Below, piece after piece: positions 33,386-43,084 of a stretch of DNA of 64,000 nt. Origin of the DNA: Bifidobacterium thermophilum DSM 20210 (GTDB taxonomy: Bacteria > Actinomycetota > Actinomycetes > Actinomycetales > Bifidobacteriaceae); assembly GCA_000771265.1 (NCBI GenBank), contig JDUB01000015.1, positions 19,161 through 83,160 of the forward strand, read 5' to 3'. Below the pieces are notes generated by a model, which saw only the letters and a list, made by a program, of their open reading frames with translations, was not told the origin of the DNA and searched no databases. The translations under genes were made by a program, and so were the position numbers. How positions within the stretch are numbered: position 1 is the stretch's first letter; each line of letters starts with the position of its first letter.

Positions 33386-35809
33386 ATGAAACACATACAT
33401 CTGCATGGCACAAGAAGCCGCAGGGACTTGGCCCGGGTTGTGTTAGCTGCGCTCCTGACAGTCACCATGACCGGCGGCATCGGATACGCGGTCGCCTCCA
33501 CCGCCACCGCCGAAGGGACGACAGGAGACCTGACGGTGCAGCCGTCCATCAGCAAGTACGTCAAACAAATCCCCGGCGGCGATGGCGACCAGTACAAACT
33601 GCACCTGACCGCCTCCGGAGACCGCGTAGCCGCCGCGCCCGCAGACATCGTGATCGTCGCGGATAAATCCGGAAGTATGAACGATGATGGCCGCGATACG
33701 AATTCCCAGAAGGCGGTGAAAAAACTGGCAGGGAAGCTGCTGACCGAGCAGAACAAGGAACTACGTGAAAACCAGCAGATCCGCATGGCTGTCGTGACCT
33801 TCAATACAAATGCACAGCTGAAGCAGGGATTCACCACCGATGCCCAAGAAATCACCTCGGCAATGACGCAACCTCCTGATCCTGTCGGCGGAACCAACTG
33901 GGAAGCGGCATTGGCTCAAGCGAAAGAGCTTTCTTCCGGTCGCCAAGGCGTGAAGAAGTACATCATCTTCTTGTCCGACGGCGACCCGACGTACCGCACC
34001 ACATCATTTGATGCCGCATGCTATTCTCAAGACTCGTCGGGGGAGTGGCAACCCCAACCCGCCTATAGCACTGAAGCATCATGCACCGCCGAGGGCTACT
34101 GGCACTGGGACCAGCAGTACGGGAACCAGTGGTACTGGTACCAGTGGTTGGATCCCGATGATACCGTGTCCGGCGTGCTGTCCGGCGTGCATGGGCAAGG
34201 CGATGATGACAAATATGGATACAACTACGAGGCCGCGGTCATCGAAGCTAACAAGCGAGACAAAAACGTTGCACTGTACGTCGTGAAAACCTCGGCGGAT
34301 GCCAAGAAGATGTCCGATTTCGCGAAGGATGCGAATGCCGAGACCGGAAAAGAATACGATGGCACGAACGCCAAGAATCTCGCCGATGCGTTCAACGCGA
34401 TCTATACGAGCATCACCTCAACCGCCACGGTCAATGTCTTCTCCATCAGCGACACACTTTCCCAATGGGTAGACCCGGTCGATTTCGCCGGAGTATCTAG
34501 CGGGTCGGATATCGATATCACAAAATACGTGACCGCTCGAAACGGCGACGCCAAGCTGACCGGGTACCGGGCGGTTTACAACGTGGATTCGCGCACGGTG
34601 ACGGTCACCTTCAACGGGAAGAACGGTATAACGGCGGGCAAATCCGATCACATTGACATTTCCTTCAAAATCAAACCCAGCGATGCCGCCTACAGTGACT
34701 ATGCGACGAAGAGAACCTACCCGAATGTTGGCGAAGCTGGCACCGGGCAGACCTCGGCCGATCAACAAGGGTATTATTCCAACGACGACGCACAGATGAG
34801 TTATTGCGCCCTGCTGAATGTCAATGGAACGAGGACATGTGGATCGACGCAAACCATCAAAACCATCAAATACCGGCATCCGGTTGTGCAAGTCCAACTC
34901 GGCAGCATCGACATCATCAAACATTGGTCTGACGGCTCAGACAAGCATGCCAAAGATTCGGTGACGGTCCAATTGCAGCGTTCCGCGGAAGGCAAGGTCG
35001 AGAATGTGGGCGTCCCAATCACGCTCAACACTGGCAACGAGTGGAAAGCGCATGTCGATGGCCTGTTGCCCGGATACACGTACACCGTGGTCGAAACCCC
35101 GAATCACGACCGGTATGCGGTCACCTACAAGTATGGCGGGGACTCATCGGCGAACGGTGCCGAACTGACCAAGAAGATGGTCTGGGGTAAATCCGGCCGC
35201 CTGCAAGCCGATATCACCAACACTTTGGAAACCGCTTCCTTGAGCAAGGAAGCCATCAAAGTGGAGAAGGTGATTGACGGGCGCGATTGGCGCGATAGCG
35301 ACGAGTTCAAGTTCACGCTGACACCCAAGGATCCGAACACCCCCACTCCGATGCCGGCGGGATGCGCGAGCAAGGAACCCTGCACGGTGACCGTGGACTC
35401 CAACAGTCCCGACCATACGAAGGCATTCGGCAATATCACGTACGAGGCAGGCGATCACGACTACCACTACTACGTGACTGAACAATCGGAGGCCGTGCCG
35501 GCGATGCATTATTCGCAGGCCCGTTACGAGATTGTGGTGCGTGTCCGGAACACCGATGGCACGTGGACTGCCCAAGTGTCCTCGATCAAACAGTTGACGG
35601 ATGACAACGGCAACAAACCCAGCCAATCAGGCACGAATGCGCCTATGCCGATGACCTTCACCAACAAATACACCGCGGTAGCGTCCCTGCCGTTGACTGG
35701 CGGCGCCACGGCGCGAACATGGCTGCTGACCAGTGGAAGTCTCGGCGTTCTTGCCCTGCTGTTGCTTGTCGGTTTGGCCGTCCGCAAGTCCGGGGCATCG
35801 CTCATCTGA
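33386..35809 (+). CDS. Sortase-anchored pilus tip-like protein with VWA domain
   Basis: 807-residue cell-wall protein. Signal peptide at residues 10-42; von Willebrand A domain at about 85-380 with MIDAS residues in VADKSGSMND, GGTNW and FLSDGDP; then an isopeptide-type region and Cna-B-like domains (SIDIIKHWSDGSDKHA, VEKVIDGRDWRDSDEFKF); C-terminal LPLTGG sorting signal, hydrophobic helix and RKS tail. A Trp/Tyr-rich insert (GYWHWDQQYGNQWYWYQW) interrupts the VWA domain. This architecture matches adhesive tip subunits of sortase-dependent pili that bind host matrix or glycans. ATG 33386 follows GAGGGGTAAGG; two 18-bp tandem copies lie just upstream. Confidence 0.92.
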   Translation: MKHIHLHGTRSRRDLARVVLAALLTVTMTGGIGYAVASTATAEGTTGDLTVQPSISKYVKQIPGGDGDQYKLHLTASGDRVAAAPADIVIVADKSGSMNDDGRDTNSQKAVKKLAGKLLTEQNKELRENQQIRMAVVTFNTNAQLKQGFTTDAQEITSAMTQPPDPVGGTNWEAALAQAKELSSGRQGVKKYIIFLSDGDPTYRTTSFDAACYSQDSSGEWQPQPAYSTEASCTAEGYWHWDQQYGNQWYWYQWLDPDDTVSGVLSGVHGQGDDDKYGYNYEAAVIEANKRDKNVALYVVKTSADAKKMSDFAKDANAETGKEYDGTNAKNLADAFNAIYTSITSTATVNVFSISDTLSQWVDPVDFAGVSSGSDIDITKYVTARNGDAKLTGYRAVYNVDSRTVTVTFNGKNGITAGKSDHIDISFKIKPSDAAYSDYATKRTYPNVGEAGTGQTSADQQGYYSNDDAQMSYCALLNVNGTRTCGSTQTIKTIKYRHPVVQVQLGSIDIIKHWSDGSDKHAKDSVTVQLQRSAEGKVENVGVPITLNTGNEWKAHVDGLLPGYTYTVVETPNHDRYAVTYKYGGDSSANGAELTKKMVWGKSGRLQADITNTLETASLSKEAIKVEKVIDGRDWRDSDEFKFTLTPKDPNTPTPMPAGCASKEPCTVTVDSNSPDHTKAFGNITYEAGDHDYHYYVTEQSEAVPAMHYSQARYEIVVRVRNTDGTWTAQVSSIKQLTDDNGNKPSQSGTNAPMPMTFTNKYTAVASLPLTGGATARTWLLTSGSLGVLALLLLVGLAVRKSGASLI

Positions 35810-35977
35810 TGAAACCATCTACAGGATTTTCCGGTTCGCAGACAGGCAGGAATGCCCGGTACGCGAATCAGAACACATGTTGCGGGTCACAGAAATAACA
35901 GAATATTTGTCGTTTCTGCTTCCCGTTGTAGCAAACAATCAACCAAACAATCGACACACAGGAGAGAGGAGGTCCTC

Positions 35978-37525
35978 ATGAAGATGAGGACACTTTTCGC
36001 AGGCATCGTCGCAGCCGCGACCATGCTGGGCGGCATGGCTATCGGCGCTTCCAGCGCCCAGGCCGACGGGGCGACCGGGACGACCATCACCGTGAACAAT
36101 TCGCAGTCCGGCCACACCTACACGCCATACAAGTTCGCCAACCTCACGGTTGACCCGAACGACACCACCAAGGTGGAAGTCACGACGGTTGCGCAATGGT
36201 CCGACGCGGTCAAGACCGCGGCAGGGCTTGACGACAACGGCAACGCGTCCGTGGCGGACAAGAAGCTGTATGCCAGCAATCCTGCTGCGTATGTGGCTAC
36301 CTTCAATGCAGAGCAATTGCGTAAGTTCGCTAAGAACCTTCGTGAGTCCGCTAAGAACCTTTTGGCAACCGACAAGACTGTAGACGGCACTGCTACTTCT
36401 GGAACCGATGGCCAGTCAGCAAGCATTCCTGTCTCCGGTGAAGGCTGGTACCTCGTTACCGATTCCTTCACAAAGGACGGGAAGTCCACGACCGGTGTCA
36501 ACGCGATTGTCGCCACTACAATCAACGGTCGTACTGGTGATTTCAACGTCGTAGGCAATGCTGGCACCGGCCAGGGCAATATCCGGGCATTGGGCCAATT
36601 CAACGCCAAGAAAGAGAATGCCCCTCAGCCGCCGACCAAGGAAGTCAAGCTCGGCAATGATGATGTCAACCGCAGGAGCGCGAGCGTGGGCAAAACCCTC
36701 ATCTTCACCATTAAGGTTCAGGTTCCGGACAATGCGGCTGACTACGATGAGTATCCGTTTACGATTACCGATACTGCGTCCAAGGGCCTGAACATGCCGT
36801 CCACAAGCACAAGTGAATACAAGATCACCGATGCCGCAGGCAACGACATCACCAGCCTGTTCACCATCACCCCGAGCGGTGATGCGGCAAACGGCACCAC
36901 GACGAAGTTCACGGTCACCGATCCGAAGAACACGCCGAAGTATGCCGGCCAGACTCTCGTGGTTACCTACAACGCTACGGTCACCGAGGATGCCAAGAAT
37001 GCTGGCTCCGTGGACAACTCCGCGACCATCACCGCCAACAACGTCGTCTCCGGCATCGGCACGACCAAGGTCTACAACTATGGCTTCAGCCTGACGAAGA
37101 AGAACAAGGATGGAGGCCTCCTCAAGGGGGCCGAGTTCCAGCTGTACGACGAATCCGGCAAATCCATCGGTTCCCAGGTCTCCGATGACAAAGGCAAGGC
37201 CGCATGGAGCGGTCTCGCCGCGGGAACTTACACTGTCGAGGAGACCAAGGCTCCTGCCGGGTACTCCAAGCAGTTCCTGCCGACGTTCAAGGTGACCATC
37301 ACGCAGAACAGCGACAAGACGGCGACTGTGGCCATTGCTGAACGCGATACCTTCGGCCTGGTGGCCACCGAATCCAATGGCGACATCACCGTCTACAACG
37401 TGAAGAACGCCTCGCAGCTGCCGTTGACCGGTGCCGCCGGCACGGTGATGTTCACCGTCGTGGCGCTTCTGGTCGCCGCGGCTGGCGTGACTCTTGCTGT
37501 GAAGTCGCGCCAGCGTGTGCACTGA
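35978..37525 (+). CDS. fimA: Major pilin, sortase-dependent (FimA-type)
   Basis: 515-residue pilus shaft subunit. Signal peptide at residues 1-30 (ending SSAQADGA); N-terminal pilin domain with GEGWYLVTD; middle isopeptide domain with KVQVPDN and YEYPFTITD-like repeats; Cna-B domain with E-box YTVEETKAPAGYS near residue 430; C-terminal LPLTGA sorting signal, hydrophobic helix and KSRQRVH tail. The shaft would be polymerised by the adjacent class C sortase via a lysine in the pilin motif, which I cannot fix with certainty. A very strong GGAGAGAGGAGG site precedes the ATG, consistent with high expression. Confidence 0.93.
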   Translation: MKMRTLFAGIVAAATMLGGMAIGASSAQADGATGTTITVNNSQSGHTYTPYKFANLTVDPNDTTKVEVTTVAQWSDAVKTAAGLDDNGNASVADKKLYASNPAAYVATFNAEQLRKFAKNLRESAKNLLATDKTVDGTATSGTDGQSASIPVSGEGWYLVTDSFTKDGKSTTGVNAIVATTINGRTGDFNVVGNAGTGQGNIRALGQFNAKKENAPQPPTKEVKLGNDDVNRRSASVGKTLIFTIKVQVPDNAADYDEYPFTITDTASKGLNMPSTSTSEYKITDAAGNDITSLFTITPSGDAANGTTTKFTVTDPKNTPKYAGQTLVVTYNATVTEDAKNAGSVDNSATITANNVVSGIGTTKVYNYGFSLTKKNKDGGLLKGAEFQLYDESGKSIGSQVSDDKGKAAWSGLAAGTYTVEETKAPAGYSKQFLPTFKVTITQNSDKTATVAIAERDTFGLVATESNGDITVYNVKNASQLPLTGAAGTVMFTVVALLVAAAGVTLAVKSRQRVH

Positions 37526-37586
37526 CCTGAGTGCGCAGGCCCCGGTCCCGTAACCCCTTCCCGCGGAACCGGGGTGACACCCCCGA

Positions 37587-37634
37587 GACTGCCGACTCAT
37601 GGATGACACGCCATGGGTCGGCAGTCTTGATTTC
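37587..37634 (+). terminator. Terminator hairpin after the pilus operon
   Basis: GACTGCCGACTCATGG (37587-37602) pairs with CCATGGGTCGGCAGTC (37611-37626) over 16 positions with one G-U pair and an 8-base loop; TTGATTT follows. A second CCCCGGT/ACCGGGG hairpin lies at 37540-37574. Confidence 0.8.
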
Positions 37635-37821
37635 CCGCTTCAGCTGGCCCCAGGTGGCGACTCTCGTAACAGCTGATTTCGTGTGGCGCATCCACCAATG
37701 TCAATCAATGTCCGCCAATGAGGGGGGTAGAATCGGGGGGCACCTAGCGAGCTTCCGCCTTTATAATCGCTTGCAACTCGTACGAAGCCGCAATCGGTAC
37801 AGCGCACAGGGGGAGGCGATT

Positions 37822-38427
37822 ATGGCACGAAGCGGAGGAAGATTCAGCGACGAGGAAATCATGCAATTGCGCAAGCTTCCCTCGGTCGCCAATGTCACGC
37901 ATGATCGCATCACCTACTCGGATACATTCCGCCATGTGTGCGTCATCCGGTATCTTGCCGGGGAATCACCCACCAAAATCTTCAGAGAAGCCGGCCTGCC
38001 GCCGGAACTCATCGGGTACAAGCGCATCGAGCGTTGCGTGGCCAGATGGAAGGAATCGGCCATGAAAACCGCGAAAGCCAGTGAAGACATGAGTAACAGC
38101 GAAGTCATCGCGCGTCTTGTCAAACGCTATGAGCATGAGCTGGCCGTGCGGCAGAGCCTCGACCAGAGCCTCGACCAGAGCTTTGACCATATCGCCGGCA
38201 GCCCTGCAGCGCCATCACCCGCACTGCCGGCCCGGCGGCCAGCGGTGCAACGGAACGATCCAGAAACCCGAACCGAGGGAAGTCGCGATCCGGCGCCCGA
38301 CGACGTTTCCGATCTGATTATCAAACAGCAGGCTCGCCGCATCAATGAGCTTGAGCGCATGAACGACGCCCTGCGCAGCAAGATCCATGGCGGCAGACGC
38401 GGAGGGGATGCCCGAGCCCCGCAATGA
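37822..38427 (+). CDS. HTH-domain protein flanking the pilus locus (copy 2)
   Basis: 201-residue paralogue of the 31498 protein: ITYSDTF, GESPTKIFREAGLPPELIGY and KRIERCVARWKES align closely with copy 1, and the C-terminus again ends in a helical RINELERMNDALRSKI segment. The centre has a QSLDQSLDQSFD repeat and a Pro/Ala-rich linker. GGGGGAGG precedes the ATG, and TATAAT lies at 37762-37767. Six-G runs occur at 37722 and 37735 upstream. Together the two copies bracket srtC-tip-fimA; they may be paired regulators or remnants of the element that brought the cluster. Confidence 0.75.
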   Translation: MARSGGRFSDEEIMQLRKLPSVANVTHDRITYSDTFRHVCVIRYLAGESPTKIFREAGLPPELIGYKRIERCVARWKESAMKTAKASEDMSNSEVIARLVKRYEHELAVRQSLDQSLDQSFDHIAGSPAAPSPALPARRPAVQRNDPETRTEGSRDPAPDDVSDLIIKQQARRINELERMNDALRSKIHGGRRGGDARAPQ

Positions 38428-38465
38428 TGCAATGGGCGGCGATCAAGAGTAGGGTTGAACATATT

Positions 38466-40028
38466 ATGACCTCTTGTGAACATTCTTCTTCCGCCGGCAA
38501 CGCATCCGGCAACGCATCCGGCAATGTGAAGACCGGCAACGTCCCCGGTGATTCTTCCCGCATCGCATCCGTCGAAAGCCTGGACAAGGGCAATCAGATG
38601 GAGCGCGGGCTGACCAACCGCCACGTGCAGTTCATCGCCATCGGCGGCACCATCGGCACGGGCCTGTTCCTCGGCTCCGGCAAGTCCATCGCATTCACTG
38701 GCCCGAGCATCGTCCTCGTGTATATCGCGGTCGGCGCAATCATGTTCCTGCTCATGCGCGCCATCGGCGAAATGATGTACCGCGACCCCAGCCAGCACAC
38801 CTTCATCAACTTCATCGACCGGTATCTCGGCCGCGGCTGGGGCAGATTCGCCGGCTGGTCGTACTGGATCGTCCTCGTGCTCATCGGCATGACTGAAATC
38901 ACCGCGGTCAGCACGTATTTCGTCACCTTCTTCCGCACCTTCGGTATCGAGCTGGGCGCTTGGAAATGGCTGATTGAGCTGTGTTTCCTTGCGGCGCTCA
39001 CCACCATCAACCTCATCGCCGTCAAAGCGTTCGGCGAAGCGGAATTCTGGTTCTCGATGATCAAGATCACGCTTATCGTCGCGATGATCGTCACCGCCGT
39101 CGTCATGGTGGTCATCCACTACCGCTACCCGTCCGTCCACATCCCCGGCTCGGACGGCGTCAACCCCGCCGGGCACGCCGGCTTCGACAACCTGTGGAAC
39201 GGCTTCTCCTTCGCCCCCAACGGCTGGCTGGCCTTCCTCATGAGCTTCCAGATGGTGTTCTTCGCATACGAAATGATCGAATTCGTCGGTGTCACCGTTT
39301 CGGAAACCCAGAACCCTCGCAAAGTCCTGCCGAAGGCGATCAACGAGATCATCATGCGCGTGCTCATCTTCTATGTGGGCGCCCTGGTGGCGATCATGGT
39401 CATTGTGCCGTGGCGCAGCTTCAAGCCCAACGCCGACGGCTCCTTCGCCTCGCCGTTCATCATGGTGTTCCGCTACGCGGGCCTCGACTGGGCCGCCGCG
39501 CTCGTGTTCTTCGTCGTGATCACCGCCGCGTCCAGCGCGCTCAACTCGCTGCTCTACTCGGCCGGACGCCACCTGTACCAGCTTGCCGTGGACTCGCCGT
39601 CGCCGCAGCTCAACAAGCTTGGTGTCGTCTCAAGCCGCCGTGTGCCGGCCCGTGCGATTCTCGTATCCGCCGCGCTGATTCTCCTGTCGCCGATCATCAA
39701 CGCGTTCCCGAAGATGTCCAGTGCGTTCGTGCTGTTCGCCAGTGCCTCCAGCGCGGTGATCATCTTCATCTACATCCTCACGATGATCGCGCACGAACGG
39801 TATCGTCGCTCGCCGGACTTCATCGTCGACGGCTTCCTGATGCCCGCCTACCGGTTCACCGATGCGCTCGCGATTGCGTTCTTCGTGTTCGTGTATGTGA
39901 CGCTGTTCCTTGCTGCGGACACGCGCGGCCCGGCCATCGCCGGACTGGTGTGGCTGCTGGTGTTCGGCGGATACTGCCTGCTGCACGAGCGCTACCAGAA
40001 TCGCGACTTGCAGGAGGCGCTGCGGTAG
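38466..40028 (+). CDS. APC-superfamily amino-acid permease
   Basis: 520-residue 12-helix permease of the AAT group. ERGLTNRHVQFIAIGGTIG and TGLFLGSGKSI form the first-helix signature; FVGVTVSETQNPRKVLP is the helix 6-loop motif. The ~45-residue N-terminal tail contains the tandem GNASGNASGN repeat. Substrate among small neutral or cationic amino acids cannot be fixed. The open frame starts at 38424 overlapping the HTH stop, but ATG 38466 or even the Met at 38598 are possible starts; ribosome sites are weak for all. Distinct from the paralogous permease at 19987. Confidence 0.88.
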   Translation: MTSCEHSSSAGNASGNASGNVKTGNVPGDSSRIASVESLDKGNQMERGLTNRHVQFIAIGGTIGTGLFLGSGKSIAFTGPSIVLVYIAVGAIMFLLMRAIGEMMYRDPSQHTFINFIDRYLGRGWGRFAGWSYWIVLVLIGMTEITAVSTYFVTFFRTFGIELGAWKWLIELCFLAALTTINLIAVKAFGEAEFWFSMIKITLIVAMIVTAVVMVVIHYRYPSVHIPGSDGVNPAGHAGFDNLWNGFSFAPNGWLAFLMSFQMVFFAYEMIEFVGVTVSETQNPRKVLPKAINEIIMRVLIFYVGALVAIMVIVPWRSFKPNADGSFASPFIMVFRYAGLDWAAALVFFVVITAASSALNSLLYSAGRHLYQLAVDSPSPQLNKLGVVSSRRVPARAILVSAALILLSPIINAFPKMSSAFVLFASASSAVIIFIYILTMIAHERYRRSPDFIVDGFLMPAYRFTDALAIAFFVFVYVTLFLAADTRGPAIAGLVWLLVFGGYCLLHERYQNRDLQEALR

Positions 40029-40132
40029 GCGGTTGCGGTGCGGTGGGCTGGTGCGCTGCGCTGCGGTGTGGTTTGCTGGCGGTGTCGGCGGGCTGATTGG
40101 TCGGCTGAATGATGTTTTCCACTGGAATTTGG

Positions 40133-40375
40133 GAGTTTAATCCAATCCAGCCCTTTGGGTGGTGTTCTCCCGGGAGAAGTTGGATTCGCCGATGTTCTCC
40201 CACTCGAATCCGGGAGTTTGTGAGCATTGCGCGCTTCTGGGCAATATCTCCCAAATGAGAATGTTGGAATTCCGCGGTTCTTGAATTTGCCCCGAAATAG
40301 CTATGTGGGAGAACACCATCGGATTCGCGTATTCGTGATAATCTCCCACGAATAACCGGGAGTTGTTCTTCTGAC
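40133..40375. repeat. Diverged GGGAG/CTCCC box repeat region
   Basis: Alternating GGGAGTTT, TTCTCCCGGGAGAA, GTTCTCCC, GGGAGTTTG, TCTCCCAAA, GGGAGAAC, TCTCCCAC and GGGAGTTG boxes occur over 240 bases. The pattern and the AATC/GGATTCG spacers relate it to the 125-bp array at 9.7 kb. No ORF is supported here; the whole 820-base gap up to thiG is gene-free. Confidence 0.7.
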
Positions 40376-40610
40376 GGCAGGTTGGTGGACGCTTTCCCGC
40401 AGTCCATGTGAGTTCAGTCGGGCATATGGCCCGATGGCATCGGCCACGTATGCTTCGTGCGGGAATTTTTTGTCTGCTGACGTCTGTCAGCCCGGTCTAT
40501 TCTCGCTGCTGTGAATCGGCAATCGATGAGAAACCGTACTGCGACGTACCGGCTGTGTCGAGCGGAATGTATGCGGTCGGCGGTCCCAGCCGGCAATCTG
40601 CGTTAACCTT

Positions 40611-40700
40611 AACCCACGATTTGCATAAGTCCTAATCCATGATTTGCATAAACCCTAACCCACGATTTACATAGGTCCTAGCCCACGATTTACATAAATG
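40611..40700. repeat. 23-bp tandem repeat, four units
   Basis: Units start at 40611, 40634, 40657 and 40680, each AACCCACGATTTGCATAAG-CCT or a variant (ATTTACATAG in the last two). It is AT-richer than its surroundings and lies 150 bases downstream of the thiG stop, between convergent units. Confidence 0.9.
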
Positions 40701-40791
40701 CACTCAGTGATTGACGGGTATCTCGCGTATCTGTGGTGCCTGCCAAGCGCAACTTCCTGAACCGGATGGGCAAAGGCATGATTCTGCATGC

Positions 40792-40831
40792 GGCGGTGGC
40801 GGACAATCAGCGTTGAGTGACTGCCACCGCC
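40792..40831 (-). terminator. Stem-loop at the end of the thi operon
   Basis: GGCGGTGGC (40792-40800) pairs with GCCACCGCC (40823-40831), extended by CATG arms across one bulge on each side. It lies 20 bases past the thiG stop. No T run follows on the minus strand, so termination is probable but not certain. Confidence 0.65.
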
Positions 40832-40850
40832 ACATGCCTGAGCGGCGCGC

Positions 40851-41753
40851 TCAGTGCAGGTAATCCGCTGCGTTCGTCGGGCTTGACGGTACGGCATGGC
40901 CTTCGGTCACCGTGCCCAGCCCGGACAGGTACGCTTCACGCCCCGCCTCGATCGCATGCTTGAACGCCCTCGCCATGAGCGGAATGTTGCCGGCACTTGC
41001 AATCGCCGTGTACGCCATCACGGCGTCGGCACCCATTTCCATGGCTTCCGCCGCTTGGCTTGGCCGTCCGATACCGGCGTCGATGATGACCGGCACATGG
41101 GCGTTGGCGATGATCACTTCGATGAAATCGCGCATCCGCAGCCCTTTGTTCGAGCCGATCAGGGAGCCGAGCGGCATGACGCACGCGGCACCAGCCTCCT
41201 CGAGTTGCCGTGCGGCGATCGGGTCGGGGAACATGTACGGCATGACGACGAATCCTTCATTGGCGAGGATTTCCGTGGCTTTGATGGTTTCGCGGTTGTC
41301 CGGCAGCAGGTATTTCGTCTCATGCTCGATTTCGATTTTCACGAAATCCGTCTGGCATACTTCGCGGGCGAGCCGGGCGATGCGCACCGCGTCTTTCGCG
41401 TTGCGCGCGCCGGATGTGTTCGGCAGCATGGTGATGCCTTTGGGAATGTAGTCGAGCAGATTATTGTCGGTGGTGCGGCAACGGCGCAACGCCATGGTGA
41501 CAATCTGCGTGCCCGCGTTCTCGATGGTTGCCTTGATGAGATTCAGATCGTACCGTCCCGATCCCAGAATGAACCGGCTGGTGAACTTGTGCCCGCCGAG
41601 GATCAGCGGGTCGGATTCGCCGGTGGCGATGGCATCATAGGCGTGCGCGTCCGGCTCGGGCAGGATCGCGGTGTTGGTCGCGGTTCCGACTAGTTCGTCG
41701 AGGCTGGGTTCAGTGTTGTTTTGCGCTGTTGCGTTGTCGGTTGTAGTACTCAT
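40851..41753 (-). CDS. thiG: Thiazole synthase ThiG
   Basis: Forms the thiazole phosphate of thiamine from deoxyxylulose phosphate, ThiS-thiocarboxylate and dehydroglycine. 300 residues: an Ala/Asn/Glu-rich extension of about 45 residues precedes the TIM barrel starting [15 protein letters not shown]. The Schiff-base lysine lies in [16 protein letters not shown]; phosphate-binding [11 protein letters not shown] and the AVMAYTAIA segment follow (Asn in many ThiG is Tyr here). Last gene of a thiS-thiF-thiG operon. No thiH or thiO is nearby, so the source of dehydroglycine is not encoded in this window. Confidence 0.95.
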   Translation of the reverse strand: MSTTTDNATAQNNTEPSLDELVGTATNTAILPEPDAHAYDAIATGESDPLILGGHKFTSRFILGSGRYDLNLIKATIENAGTQIVTMALRRCRTTDNNLLDYIPKGITMLPNTSGARNAKDAVRIARLAREVCQTDFVKIEIEHETKYLLPDNRETIKATEILANEGFVVMPYMFPDPIAARQLEEAGAACVMPLGSLIGSNKGLRMRDFIEVIIANAHVPVIIDAGIGRPSQAAEAMEMGADAVMAYTAIASAGNIPLMARAFKHAIEAGREAYLSGLGTVTEGHAVPSSPTNAADYLH

Positions 41754-41844
41754 GAGTGTGCTCCTGTGTGTGAGTTGGTGGTGTATGCGTGCCCGTCGGT
41801 GTGCCGTTTGTGACGGAACCGGCAGACACGCGTACAGGCCGCGA

Positions 41845-42558
41845 TTATGCGTCCTCTTCGCCGAGGATCAGCCGCGTGATCATGTTGGCCTCATGGCAGG
41901 CGACCACGCCGACGCGCGGTGCCATGAGTCCTGCCCCCGGTTTCGGGGCGGTCTCCCCGTCACCGCAGAAGTAGAAGTTCCTGGACACCCGTTTGGTACG
42001 CACGAGGTTCGAGCTGCGGTAACCTGCCATGCCGCTTGCGGACACGAGTTTCTTGTCCGGCAGATTTTCGAGCACCGAGTTGACGAGCATGGTCTTGTTT
42101 TCCGGCACATCGAACGCCTCGCAGATGATGTCCTCGTGCTCGAACAGCGTCGGCACGTTTTCGTCGGTGACTTTTACGGTGTCGATGGTGATGTCGGTGA
42201 ATGGGTTGATTTGCTTGAGGTTTGCTCGCAGCGCTTCGGTTTTGTACCGGCCGAGGTCCTTGAGGAAGTACTGCTGGCGGTTGAGGTTGGTCATGTCGAC
42301 GCGGTCGAAATCAATGAGGTGCAGGTGTCCGACGCCGATGCGCGTCAAGGCGACGGCGATGGTCGAGCCGAGCCCGCCGAGTCCGCAAATCGCCACATGC
42401 GCGGCGTCGAGCTTGTCTTGCGTGGCGGCGGTGTGTCGGTCGAGCAGGGCCGCGCGAATCTCCTCGCGGCTGACAAGCGTGGTCGGGTCGGGCAGGCCGT
42501 CGAAGGCTTGCTGTCGTGCGGCGGTTTGTTCGGGGGTTGCTGATGGTGTGAATGTCAT
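41845..42558 (-). CDS. thiF: Sulfur-carrier protein adenylyltransferase ThiF
   Basis: 237-residue E1-like enzyme that adenylates the C-terminal Gly of ThiS before sulfur transfer. The nucleotide motif [21 protein letters not shown] is near residue 55, followed by [19 protein letters not shown], the catalytic Arg/Asp region of the ThiF/MoeB/HesA family, and a later GEDA tail. The two zinc Cys pairs of ThiF/MoeB proteins are not visible, as in the short ThiF type used by anaerobes. It follows thiS and precedes thiG on the same strand. Confidence 0.93.
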   Translation of the reverse strand: MTFTPSATPEQTAARQQAFDGLPDPTTLVSREEIRAALLDRHTAATQDKLDAAHVAICGLGGLGSTIAVALTRIGVGHLHLIDFDRVDMTNLNRQQYFLKDLGRYKTEALRANLKQINPFTDITIDTVKVTDENVPTLFEHEDIICEAFDVPENKTMLVNSVLENLPDKKLVSASGMAGYRSSNLVRTKRVSRNFYFCGDGETAPKPGAGLMAPRVGVVACHEANMITRLILGEEDA

Positions 42559-42796
42559 GGTGTGCTCTGGTGGTCTGGTGGTTTGGCTGTGCGGTTGGGG
42601 TGATTTTGGTTTGGAATTGGCGATGGTGATTTGGGAGTGGCGGTCGCGGTTGCTGCGGTCTGTGGCTGCCGGATTTGATGACTGGCCGTAGCCACAGCTT
42701 GCGATAGGCTTGGTAACCCGCTTGGCGTCAAGTCTGGCGTCAAGTCCGGCGACAAGCCTGATGGCTGGTTTGACGGCTAGTTGGCGCCCGACCCGC

Positions 42797-42991
42797 TCAG
42801 CCGCCCTGCACGAAGGTGACGATTTCGACGGTGTCGCCGTCGTGCAGCATGACTTCGCTGCGCTTGTTGCGTGGCACGATATCGCCGTTAAGTTCGACGG
42901 CCACGCGCTCGGGGCGCAGTCCGCGCTGCTCGATGAGCTCGGTGACGCTGATTGGCGTCTCGAGCGTCTCCTGCTGTCCGTTGACGATCAT
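42797..42991 (-). CDS. thiS: Sulfur carrier ThiS
   Basis: 64-residue ubiquitin-like sulfur carrier: MIVNGQQETLETPISVTEL, VAVELNGDIVPRNKRSE, and C-terminal TFVQGG with the di-glycine that is adenylated and thiocarboxylated. The ATG at 42991 is preceded by AAGGATC; the longer frame to 43099 encodes unrelated basic sequence and is rejected. First gene of the thi operon, downstream of the TPP riboswitch. The 240-base gap to thiF contains short GGCGTCAAGTC repeats but no gene. Confidence 0.93.
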   Translation of the reverse strand: MIVNGQQETLETPISVTELIEQRGLRPERVAVELNGDIVPRNKRSEVMLHDGDTVEIVTFVQGG

Positions 42992-43084
42992 GATGATCCT
43001 TCCCGTTGGTGCTGCTCGTCCGTGGCCGCCCGCCGACCGGTCGCAAGCGCGTCCGCAAACCGGCTTTCTGGCCTCGAAAGGCAA

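Noticed and set aside
31498..38427. The two HTH paralogues as ends of a complete insertion sequence or transposon.
   Set aside because: No DDE transposase domain and no matching terminal inverted repeats were seen at the outer edges.
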